A stretch of 28,473 nucleotides of DNA from positions 4,132-32,604 of the forward strand of contig JAKCWW010005977.1 in NCBI GenBank assembly GCA_026260175.1, given 5' to 3'. This DNA is from Reticulitermes lucifugus (lineage: Eukaryota; Arthropoda; Insecta; Blattodea; Rhinotermitidae). The notes under the pieces are model-generated. The model was not told the DNA's origin and did no database searches. It saw only the letters and a list, made by a program, of their open reading frames with translations. Shown here piece after piece: positions 19,780 through 28,194 of the stretch; the stretch's first letter is position 1, and every line of letters starts with the position of its first letter. Position numbers and translations under genes: made by a program.

Positions 19780-21700
19780 TCATATCCCAAGCAACAGTAA
19801 AATTGAGCTGTATTACCAAATTGAACCACATACCAATGCCAGCCACCCCTAACAATTTTATGTGGCCTACTGGATTTCACATTAATAAGAAACTACCATC
19901 TAATACAGTTAAGACTGATTACAAACCCATGGATCTAGTCCAGACCAGCAGATGAGTTAATTTTCTACAGGAATGCAATACCATTTACTACGTACTTACA
20001 CCAAGTCCTCAAAGTCTTATTTTTAACAGAAGCAGCATTTAGCATTTATTCTATGGCAAAAAAAAATGTGTTGCAGCGAATGGTAGCCATGTTCAAACAC
20101 AGCCGCCAAAACTGAGACTGCCCGTGGATGGTCAATATTACTTCCTGATACCTTTGCCTTGAATTAATATTGTGCAATATTTTTCGCCCTAGATGACTTA
20201 ACATTACTGTGCAATATTTTGTTTTGCTCGTGGGGTCAGGATAAGTGAACATGTTGAGTGACACTGATGCTGCTTGTGTGGTCATTGCTTTAGCACTGTT
20301 TCCACAGGAAAGGGAATCACCACTAGACCAAAGAATTGTATAAAGACCGCAAGACACACACGCAAGCACCTTACAACAGACTTAAGGTTGAGTGGGGCCA
20401 AATGACTATACAAATGTTTTATAATGGGACAGTCCATCATTTCATGTGCTACACAAGATTGTGACCCCTACAATCATTCAAATAAATATTAATATGTCAG
20501 AAGCAGTCACTCCCAGTTAGTGTTTATCCATTATGCCATGCTACCTGGCCACTGGAAATACTTTTGAAGACCTGCAATTTTCTTTTTGGACATGTTCACT
20601 ATGGTGCAGACAGAATGTAACTGAATGAATATTATGCAGTACTCCCCACAGAATATTCAATGTTGTTGAGACTGCACAATAAAATGAAACTTCGTTTGAT
20701 TGACACAATGTGTTATGCAATAATAATTATTCCACAACACTACTCACCATCCAAGGGCACGTCAATACATACTGTAACAAATGTGACAGCTATGAAAGCA
20801 TGTGAAGAAATATTTCACGATACATCACTAAGTCTGTACCACGGAAGAGGAGATTACATGTCCAGGAAGAAATGCAAGACACAAAATAGTGATACATTAT
20901 GCAAGTTCACACAAGTCATGACAATAAAAACTGTAGGGCGATAGTGGTGAAAATACCACAGAATGTGACACAGGCCTAACTTCCTACCCACGTTTCTACA
21001 GCAGAAAACTTCAAACCCTAACCAACATGGTACACTGGAGTTTGTATCAATATTACCAAACCTAAAAACCTGTCACTAAAAAAATTTTGAATCCAAAATT
21101 ACGTTAACTACTGAAATCTCGCAAGTTATTTTTCATCTTCACGCCTGAAAGCCTATGACTAGTGGACTAAATATTCTGTTAGTATACTGTCACTAAAATA
21201 AAATCTCGAAGGTCCAACCAATGTGGATTCAAAGTTATATTGCTTTTGTGTTGTGTTCATACCTGACACCATTAACTCTAAGACTGGGCTTTTTTTTTAA
21301 TCTTGGGTACTATGACTTAACGCTGTCTCTCTTGCTCCCTCAGCTTGCAGCTCTGCTACAGTACATGGTGTCGTGTGTGTATAATACGAGGCCTTGACAA
21401 GAAGGATCATATTTACTGTAATTTAATTGCCATTTTCAGGACAATATGTTGCTTTCTGCAACATTTAATATCATGTGGAGGTGCTAGTGGATAAAGTGTG
21501 TGAAATGTTATTACATACATTATGACTTGAGCCCTGTTTTGGACTACAGCAATGATCACACAGCATGTGATTCTTTCTATACCCTGCTACCAAACAGGAT
21601 TATCTCTCTTAGGTCCATACATAGTCTGGTAGACATTTTCTTTCCAACAGAATCATATAATGTGCACATTCTTCTACGACGTGCAGCCGTGTAGTTTGAT
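19780..21700. other. No gene recognised
   Basis: A minus-strand frame over 20046-20369 (107 codons) and a plus frame over 20660-20944 show no domain signature I recognise. I treat them as chance frames in probable intron. Confidence 0.35.
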
Positions 21701-21714
21701 GGATCAGTACCAAC

Positions 21715-21746
21715 GTTTCAAGCTAACCTGCTGCCTCCATCTTCTG
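21715..21746 (-). ncRNA. Degenerate hammerhead-core-like motif
   Basis: Minus strand: CAGAAGA, TGGAGGCAGCAGGTTAGCTT, GAAAC. The conserved U of CUGANGA is A, so this copy should be inactive if it was ever a hammerhead. The sequence around GTACCAACGTTTC relates it to 19738-19769. Confidence 0.3.
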
Positions 21747-22064
21747 GGCAGAGTTACCTTGATGATATAGGTAGCAGATTCCTCTGAAATGCTAGTGCCC
21801 GTCTACTAACTACCTCGCGTCACATTACAAAACCGTAACCTAAACATTCACTGCCATGAAAACCTCAAATCTCAATTTCATGACTGCTATACAGTACAAA
21901 TTCTGTTGCCTATGAATCATACAGTAAATACGTCTTGCGAACTGTCATGCAAGAAATGTCAAATGGATCAAGGAAAAATTATACTGCCTTAATTCAGCAG
22001 ACCAGTAAATATTACAAAAGAATAAAAATAACATAATAAAGTCACTGTTTTCATGCATACTTAC

Positions 22065-22200
22065 AATCCAAAAGAATCTGTAGTCAAACTAACAGCAACT
22101 TCGATACTCAAAACACATACATCTACACGCATACCGCCATGAATTCTGGGCAACACACAATGCCGCGGCGCTTCCATCGTATTTTCAGATCTCCGCAATG
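22065..22200 (-). other. Candidate non-coding first exon (possibly Acsl)
   Basis: On the minus strand the segment ends ..TTTTGGATT followed by a perfect GTAAGT donor (22064-22059). It is richer in CG dinucleotides than its surroundings and contains GAATTCATGGCGGT, a YY1-like CATGGCGG site. The start at about 22200 is a guess. No coding sequence continues into the known Acsl exon, so it would be 5' UTR. Linkage to Acsl is inferred only from strand and the lack of other minus-strand genes. Confidence 0.4.
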
Positions 22201-22292
22201 AGCCAATCACAAACGAGATGTTCGTGGGGAGGGTAGTGGCGTGATCCGTGGCTGACGTATACACGCGTGAATATACTAGTGATTGGCGGTAC
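22200..22292 (-). promoter_or_regulatory. Candidate CCAAT-box promoter
   Basis: Two CCAAT boxes in opposite orientation (CCAAT at 22203-22207 plus strand; ATTGG at 22282-22286 plus strand) bracket a CpG-containing stretch with CACGCGTG and TGACGT near 22254-22268. The location directly upstream of the donor-bounded minus-strand segment fits a TATA-less housekeeping promoter. No TATA box is evident. Confidence 0.4.
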
Positions 22293-22578
22293 AAGCAATC
22301 AATGAACTAACTCGTTGTGCCCGATGTGATTACATAAACCCAATTGGCATGTGTAAACGGCGCAAAATTTAAACCACGGAAATGAATGGGGAAGCACTAA
22401 TTACATATCCTTTCACAAAGGCTACTTGTGTTAAAAGGTACTGTTATTGTATAATTCGTTAGTTTAAATACTGCACCGAAACGCAACAAAATAAAAGACT
22501 GAATAGCATAAATTTACAATCATACCGGAAATATAAACATACACTTTTTATATTATTTTCACCCTGCATTTTCATATA

Positions 22579-22690
22579 ATGTTTAGCAAACCAACTAAAT
22601 GCACATTCAATGTCACTATTTATTATAGTTTATATATTAACTATAATAAATGGTGACATTTAATGTGCATTTAGTTGGTTTGCAAAACAT
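22579..22690. repeat. Near-perfect hairpin, 52-bp arms, 8-nt loop
   Basis: Left arm 22579-22630 and right arm 22639-22690 with only a few mismatches (for example TTTAGC versus TTTTGC near the base). It contains CAAACCAACTAAATGCACATT and its inverse. A transcript from either strand would form a long duplex. Non-coding. Confidence 0.88.
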
Positions 22691-22808
22691 ATACATTTAA
22701 ACTAACAATGTTGTTGCGTAGCATAAGAGATTCCATGCTTCTTGTGAATTCTAAAAACACTCTCGGTAACTTGAAACATTATTAAAACGTATAAGCTAAA
22801 GTACTTAC

Positions 22809-23140
22809 CTGGAAAGTAATTCACGAATATACTGCTTTTCAGACAGTAGAATGACGTACGTGTAGTCTCGCTACTGCCAAACTGTGCGACGACTGAACCC
22901 AGTGAATACAGCTTCGAACACAATCACGTCACGATATGATTCGGTCCGATACTGCAGCCTTTGCACGATGCGGCAAGGAGTCCACTGCAGCCACTGCCAC
23001 TGCCCTTGGGACCTGATATTTCCCATCGAAGCATCCTGCATCCCCAATAACATGAAGAACGTGCGGAATTGTGTGATGGCAGCAACATCCCGAACTTATA
23101 CGTTCTGTCGCAAATGATGCATGGTAATAGATTTTCCAAA
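22809..23140 (-). other. Candidate exon ending in a consensus donor
   Basis: On the minus strand the segment ends ..TTTCCAG followed by GTAAGT (22808-22803), a textbook donor. The body (about 22860-23060) is GC-richer and holds overlapping open frames in both directions without known domains. It could be an alternative 5' UTR exon of Acsl or the first exon of an unrecognised minus-strand transcript. The upstream boundary is unknown. Confidence 0.35.
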
Positions 23141-23149
23141 AAATTTGCA

Positions 23150-23970
23150 AGTTTAGTTCAGGTAATTTGTTTGTAGAATGTAAAGCAATAACAAGGCCTT
23201 CAGTTAGATGTCCGTAATCAATGAAAGCAGATAAAATCTGGTATGAAGATGGAACATCAACAAGCCTTTATACTAGGTATGAAACACTTTGTGTAATCCA
23301 AGAATGAAGTAACAAATTCTCTAAAAGAAAGTAATAAAAGTAATGAATTTGCAGAGCTACGGTATAGAACTCGATATGACGCATTTATTATTGTTGTGTT
23401 TTTTTAAAACACTCATGTTTATAACGTGATCATTGCGAGAAAGGATACGTTCAACTGCAACAGCCGAACCACTTATGCAAATGATTCCGCTGTTGCCGCA
23501 ACCGCACGGTTTTATTGCACTTTCGGAATAGTACCAGAATTTACTACTAAGTTTCATTCTCGGAATGAGGAAGGCCATGTTTGCGGAATGTACTCGCATA
23601 TGTACATATGCATTATCACACTAAATAATTGAAACATTTCATTTCAAAATGTAGTTATAATATCTGGGCATATCTGTATGGAATCATCTGAAACCAAAAT
23701 TCACGCAAAGATTCAAGTTTGGGCCTGTGCACAATAAGCGGTCGTCATAGTTCAGTGGAAGACTAAATACAACCAAAAAAAGTGCGGTATAAGCAACCCC
23801 TCTAAGCTGAGCAATAACTATATACTACACATAAAACAATTGTTTTGCATAAAGCTTTAGGCGTTGTGATTACATAACATAAGAGTATCCAAAACAATAT
23901 CCGAAAAAGCAAAAAAGAAAAAAATTATTGTCTTGTATCTCCCCGCTACTATAGAAGTACGTATGTATAA
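23150..23970. other. No gene recognised
   Basis: AT-rich. An A-box-like TAGTTCAGTGG near 23749 lacks a B box, so it is not called a tRNA. Nothing else supportable. Confidence 0.35.
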
Positions 23971-23977
23971 CATTGGT

Positions 23978-24060
23978 TTCAGGCTTCCGCCGCGATGTTG
24001 ATGAGATCTGCGCTCTTCTGGGATATTACGCGGCGTCGTGTGGTACTTGTGCAGACTAAA
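23978..24060 (+). repeat. Interspersed repeat, copy 2
   Basis: Reads GGCTTCCGCCGCGATGTTGATGAGATCTGCGCTCTTCTGGGATATTACGCGGCGTCGTGTGGT in segments, closely matching 3039-3100 (copy 1). GC-rich against an AT-rich background. No protein is recognised. Confidence 0.85.
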
Positions 24061-24287
24061 GACATACACACGCTCGAACTTGTGGACTAAGAGTTGTAGG
24101 CAGTTGTACGATCATGGAGTTCTGAGCCCAATTGTAAATTAATGTTTATAAATACTGTAAGAGATTCCATGCTTATTGCAATTTATAAATTCTTATTTCC
24201 AAATTAATTTGGGCTCCCATCTACACTACAGGTCTTGACACAATGAAGAAACAACATAAAATAGGTTTTGTAGCACGCAAACACATA

Positions 24288-24378
24288 CCCGAGATCTGCG
24301 CTCTTCAGGTATATTGCACGGTGTCGTGTGATAATTGTTTACCGACGTTTCGGGACAATGTATCGGTCCCATCTTCCT
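24288..24378 (+). repeat. Interspersed repeat, copy 3, fused to a hammerhead-like motif
   Basis: GAGATCTGCGCTCTTCAGG..GTGTCGTGTG continues into a TAATTGTTTACC junction also seen near 3100-3111. It is then followed on the minus strand by GGAAGA-T-GGGAC-CGATACATT-GTCCC-GAAAC (24378-24347), whose 5-bp hairpin is perfect. This copy shows that the repeat and the motif belong to one element. Confidence 0.72.
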
Positions 24379-24544
24379 CGCTTAAACACGCATATGAGAT
24401 AACGCACGATCTGAAATTCAGACCTTCATTAATCTGCATACTTTCGCAAACTGTTATCACAAAATCATGAGAAACACTAAAGCTATCGTAGCGGAAAAAT
24501 CACTGTTAATGATAAGTTCAGTTCAAAGCTACGTAATCAGCATC

Positions 24545-24618
24545 ATGGGTCTGCTGGGGTTTTTGTGTTGGTAACCATGGTAGCAGGGAAATGGCGGCGG
24601 CGCCACTTGTCACGGTGA
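24545..24618 (+). promoter_or_regulatory. Two upstream ATGs ahead of the 24591 start
   Basis: An ATG at 24545 opens a nine-codon frame (MGLLGFLCW) that stops at 24572-24574. An ATG at 24577 in a strong ACCATGG context opens a 13-codon frame ending at 24616-24618 that overlaps the 24591 start in another frame. If transcription starts upstream of 24545, these would reduce initiation at 24591. Confidence 0.35.
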
Positions 24619-24634
24619 ACGTGCAGTACTGCGG
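24591..24634 (+). CDS. Candidate first coding exon, selenoprotein W/Rdx-like N-terminus
   Basis: Starts ATGGCGGCGGCG with G at -3 and G at +4, and reads MAAAPLVTVNVQYCG plus two bases (GG) before a GTGAGA donor at 24635. A short beta strand then 'YCGG' before the second cysteine is typical of the SelW/Rdx thioredoxin-like fold family, where a CxxC or CxxU motif (here split by the intron) carries the redox function. The exon is GC-rich, as first exons often are. No downstream exon encoding 'CGYEPRY'-like sequence was found in the window. The alternative is that it joins the 26661 exon, whose phase fits. Without splicing the frame ends at TGA 24636. Confidence 0.4.
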
Positions 24635-24913
24635 GTGAGAGAATGCGTGGCGTACGAGGCTTGTAACAGCCAATAGTGGCACGTATGTCCACGACAACGT
24701 TGCGCAAGGTCACGAGCACACTGTCTATGGAGCGACCAGCCAAACCCCTCACGAAAGTGTTTCACGTAAATAGATGTCTTCAGTGCCAAGAAGTGAATGG
24801 TGAGAAGCAGCAGCTGTTACCAAAAACAGATACGCATGTAATCTGTGTAAGCCCCGTCGCTCCTCTAGCGGCAAGACATCTCCTTTTGTAACACCAATAC
24901 TCTAGTTAAGCGT

Positions 24914-25003
24914 TATGTGCGCTCTTCTGGGATATTATATGACGACGCGTGAAATCCCAGAAGAGCTCAGATCTAATCAACATCGCGGCGGAAGTCTGAA
25001 CTC
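24914..25003 (-). repeat. Interspersed repeat, copy 4, partly palindromic
   Basis: GCTCTTCTGGGAT (24922-24934) and its inverse (24955-24967) flank a 20-nt spacer. The copy continues as AGATCTAATCAACATCGCGGCGGAAG, the inverse of the copy at 23978. It is a collapsed version of the fold-back at 3057-3170. Confidence 0.75.
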
Positions 25004-25009
25004 AAGGCT

Positions 25010-25840
25010 CGCAGAGCGAGCATCTCACTTACTGTATGGAATATGCAGACATTATGCAGCACTGGCTTGTCAGTATATTTTCCATAATTTAGCAAATTCT
25101 TATGGCCATTTCCGTCACTCATTGTGCACAAGATAGACAATTTTTAATACCTGCATCAAATATTCGTTAACTAGATTACACAATACATTACGTAGTTCAA
25201 GTCATACGTGCTCCAATGGAAAATAATCCACAGATAACCTAGTCGACGTTTGAAGTTGGACAGATTGACCCATGACGTCAGGAAGATAGGCTGTATCGAA
25301 ACGTCGACAAACCCCAACCAGCACATGCTCTGTAACAACCACGATGAGCAGCGGCCTCCCTGCACCTCTGCGTACGTCTGATATCACTCCTGTTGTGAAT
25401 ACAGAATTATCCGTGAAAGCTATTACCACCGCCGGTCACTACTGCCATCTACATTAGCAGGTTTGATGTGGAACCGGAGAGCACAGATTATCTTGTATGT
25501 TTTAAGGTTCCATGAGCACCCACAATTAATCAAAAGACAATGTCAGCACATTCATATGTTGAAATATCCTTCCTGCTGGGTAGAACGCCGCGTCAGTGGA
25601 TATTTAACTTCCGACTTTTCGAGGCAATGAAGTTGTCTGACATATAAGGATGGAAATGTCCAAATATAGGGAACTAAATTACCATTAATGCGCTGTAAAA
25701 TTCCAGGGGGACAAATACGGACACACAACTACGAAAACCCACACCTTGCATATTTATGTGTTATTGACACATCCGGGGAAGTAGTGTTGTCGCTAATAAG
25801 ATCTACTAGATAACTGTAAGTCCCAAGAAATAACTGTACT
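25010..25840. other. No gene recognised
   Basis: Contains the degenerate hammerhead-like motif at 25279-25302. Minus-strand frames at 25171-25429 overlap it and have no known domain. Nothing else supportable. Confidence 0.35.
25234..25312 (+). ncRNA. Degenerate hammerhead-like motif with intact stem III
   Basis: GTCGACG at about 25242-25248 is perfectly complementary to CGTCGAC downstream of GAAA (25299-25308), and a TT follows it where a U-H cleavage site would fall. The core between is CAGGAAGA-TAGGCTGTATC-GAAAC, where CUGANGA is damaged. It is the copy with the best outer helix but a broken core. Confidence 0.35.
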
Positions 25841-25841
25841 C

Positions 25842-26217
25842 ATAGACATAACTTTGGGGGTGCAAGACAGGCGAAATGTTCCTCGAAAATATTTTTTGCA
25901 ATGAACAGATTTTTGGTTACTGAGTTAAAAAGAGGTAAATGCAAATTAGAATTATTTTCTAAATGATTATTTGGTTGATGTAAAGACAGAAAAAAACTTG
26001 GTTTTACGGGTTGCAGAATAGAGGGATCTGAGTCCCTGGTTTTAAAAGAAGAAAGGCTGTGTAAATATTCTATGTTGTTTTGCGAAGGTTACTTTATATT
26101 AAGGATTGGTTCAAACGAATATTTCCCATCGTTCTGAATTGACTTCTTAGTAAGTTGAAGTTTCTAATACCCATGGTCGGCTTTGCACATTTCTTTTGAA
26201 CAAATACAAGGTCTATG
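25842..26217. mobile_element. Older relative of the 8295-8553 MITE
   Basis: CATAGACATAACTTTGGGGGTGCAAG..ACAGGCGAAATGTTCC at the left and TTAAGGATTGGTTC..TAATACCCATGGTCGGCTTTGCA..GGTCTATG at the right align with both ends of the 8295 element. The interior is about 115 bp longer and no target duplication remains (ACTGTACT versus CGACCAGC). Confidence 0.72.
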
Positions 26218-26365
26218 CGACCAGCGCAATAACATGTGAACTTGCGCACTGTTGTTTTTGAGTGGCTCGGGAAATACGTTGATTGCTGATTAAATATGTT
26301 TTCTTTAAAATAAATCGTTATAATACTTCGCAAGAGAAGAATTTAACCCATATTTTTATGATAAG

Positions 26366-26602
26366 TTTGTCCTTGTCCTTGTCACTCATTCTGAATTCTG
26401 CACGTAATGGAGGTAATGGGTTACTTTCACGCCCCGGCTGTTCGGGGAAAAAGGTACGGTACTCATTGAATAGGAGGTTGAGTGGACCCCAGAGCCGTTC
26501 CGGACTTTTATTGGAGAAGAGAAAAATCTCCTGCCCTTGCTGGGAATTCGAAACCTGGATCATCCAGCTCGTATCTTAGTTACTCTACTGACTGATATTT
26601 CC
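26366..26602 (-). mobile_element. tRNA-derived SINE
   Basis: On the minus strand the head reads CAGTCAGTAGAGTAACTAAG (A-box region, about 26597-26578), then CCAGGTTTCGAATTCCC (B box, 26558-26542), a body with GGGGTCCACTCAACCTCC and GAGTACCG, and a 3' tail of GACAAG repeats (26384-26366). The arrangement is that of a tRNA-derived SINE; it reminds me of Talu-type SINEs of termites and cockroaches, but that name is a recollection. The B box carries an extra T, so this copy is probably inactive. Confidence 0.7.
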
Positions 26603-26660
26603 GGTCATTATTTCATATTCATACAGGTTGCTAATATTTAATAATTGTTCTTGGTTGCAG

Positions 26661-26820
26661 ACAAACTTTTGTAAATTGTATTATGGATTGTACACCCTAC
26701 GTTGGTGCTGCACTCTGCTACAACAGAAAATTCAATTTTGCTAACCCTGTTGTGCTTACCATGGTGCCTGCTATTCTAGTAACCGTGCTTCTGTTTATTT
26801 GCATGTGGTCGTCCCGTTAA
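26661..26820 (+). CDS. Candidate microprotein exon with one membrane segment
   Basis: A pyrimidine-rich stretch ending TTGGTTGCAG (26651-26660) is a good splice acceptor. From ATG 26683 the frame encodes 45 residues: MDCTPYVGAALCYNRKF, NFANPVV, then LTMVPAILVTVLLFICMW and SSR before TAA. The hydrophobic run (about residues 23-42) is long enough for one transmembrane helix, and three cysteines precede or enter it. The frame is open back to the acceptor (QTFVNCI before the Met) and its phase accepts the two bases left by the 24634 donor. I know no matching family. A chance frame remains possible, and no strong AATAAA was seen downstream. Confidence 0.35.
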
Positions 26821-27905
26821 AAATTAAAATACTGTTTTGGCCGTAGTGAAGTACTGGGAGATGTGTACCAGAGTAAAGTGGGGAAGGAAATTCACTATTG
26901 TTTTAATGAGGACAGTTTGTACGAAAACCGAGTATGATATATTCCATAACTGTCAGTTAAGTGGTGTTGTCTGCGGCGTTAGCGTGAACTGAACTGATAC
27001 TGAAAATTAACCACGGTGAAATGGTAGTACTAAGTAATTTTCCACCTCCAACAAACGGTATCCGACATGAACAGCCGTCCACAACAGTACATATTAATGA
27101 CAGGGAGATCGGAAAAGGCACACTATTTATAACAGAAAGGTTAGTGGTAATGTAATTGAAAGCAGAACGTGGTTTCTAGACGAAAGCCTGGAGAGTTTTA
27201 GTACGAGGGATTTCACGTTCTCATGGCGGTAACTGTAAACAGCATTGTCGCGTGGGATGTGATGTCGTGTTTAGCAGAAATTTGTGCTCTTGGAGGCAGC
27301 AGATGCCTCCAAAACGTCAGTGACTTTCTTCCAGACGACAGGGCGTCATGCTCAAACGACGGAATTCTTGTAGTTTTCAGACATTTGAGATAGATAGTTT
27401 CGGGTTCATTTGGTACGTGTGCAGTTTGGTGGATAACACAAGAGTAAAGTTGGACATGCTCGCACAGAGAAAATGTGGGCCTATATGTTTACCTACCGCA
27501 GTGCTGACCTTAGCAAACGCAAGGCCCGATTGCGATCCTTTTGGCGGGCTGATAAAAGTTATTGTACAGAGCAAAAAAAGGACTGACTTTTTTGTATTAA
27601 CGTATGTTGGGGTGAAAAATTAATATGTTGTATTTTTATCATTTTTTAAAATTACTAATGCGCGAATCCTCAGTGAGCGCGGGGCCAGATTGTATCAAAT
27701 CAGTCCAATTGTCCTAAGGCCGGTCCTGCCAACCAAGAAAGCATGATCAAAGGATCACAAACAGTGTCAAAAATACAGTGTGCAGTTGTCATTGTAGTGA
27801 CCAACTTTAGGATGACATGATTCATTCTAATGGCAGAAACACAATTTCAACAAAAACATGTATTTCTCTATGTGGATTAGTTCCTAACAATAATTGAAAA
27901 CAAAA
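26821..27905. other. No gene recognised
   Basis: A plus frame at 27348-27623 (91 codons) and an antisense frame over 27377-27574 overlap, and neither shows a known motif. An ATTAAA lies just past the 26820 stop (about 26824). The rest is unassigned. Confidence 0.35.
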
Positions 27906-27907
27906 AC

Positions 27908-28194
27908 ATTCAATTCAACTTTATTTAGCATCCGTAATTGCTACAGGAGTAACACTTGGATATGTCAATTTACACAAATTATACAATATAAAACACAATA
28001 TAACTATTATATATTACCATAGAAAAACCTTAAAAACATTAAATATGGAGTCACCTAGAAATGGTCTGTAAACCTAGTATAGAATGCTTCATGTTATGAC
28101 TAATCAATACTGAATAGAGATTTGGTATTGCCGCTTTCAAGCACTGCGACTATCTGGGTATTATCATCATTTTTATTGTCTTTAGGACTTTTGC
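27908..28194 (-). mobile_element. 3' UTR and tail of a non-LTR retrotransposon
   Basis: Downstream of the ORF stop at 28195 on the minus strand, ending in AAATAAAGTTGAATTGAATG (27927-27908). That combines a polyadenylation-like AATAAA with a short TTGAA repeat, as found at 3' ends of some jockey/CR1-type LINEs. The boundary at 27908 is inferred from the tail repeat. Confidence 0.6.

Noticed and set aside
20046..20369. 107-codon minus-strand frame, and a plus frame through the same DNA
   Set aside because: I considered a transposase relic, but no motif could be placed in either direction.
23740..23775. tRNA gene suggested by TAGTTCAGTGG
   Set aside because: No B box or cloverleaf partner downstream.
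24591..24660. TGA at 24636 as a selenocysteine codon
   Set aside because: It would give C-G-U with one residue between, whereas the family uses CxxU. The GTGAGA donor explains the TGA better, and no SECIS can be assessed here.
25171..25429. Overlapping minus-strand frames of 64 and 75 codons
   Set aside because: They lie over a Penelope-type motif relic in two competing frames and show no family signature.
27348..27623. 91-codon plus frame
   Set aside because: Antisense frame of similar length, no motif, no splice or promoter context.
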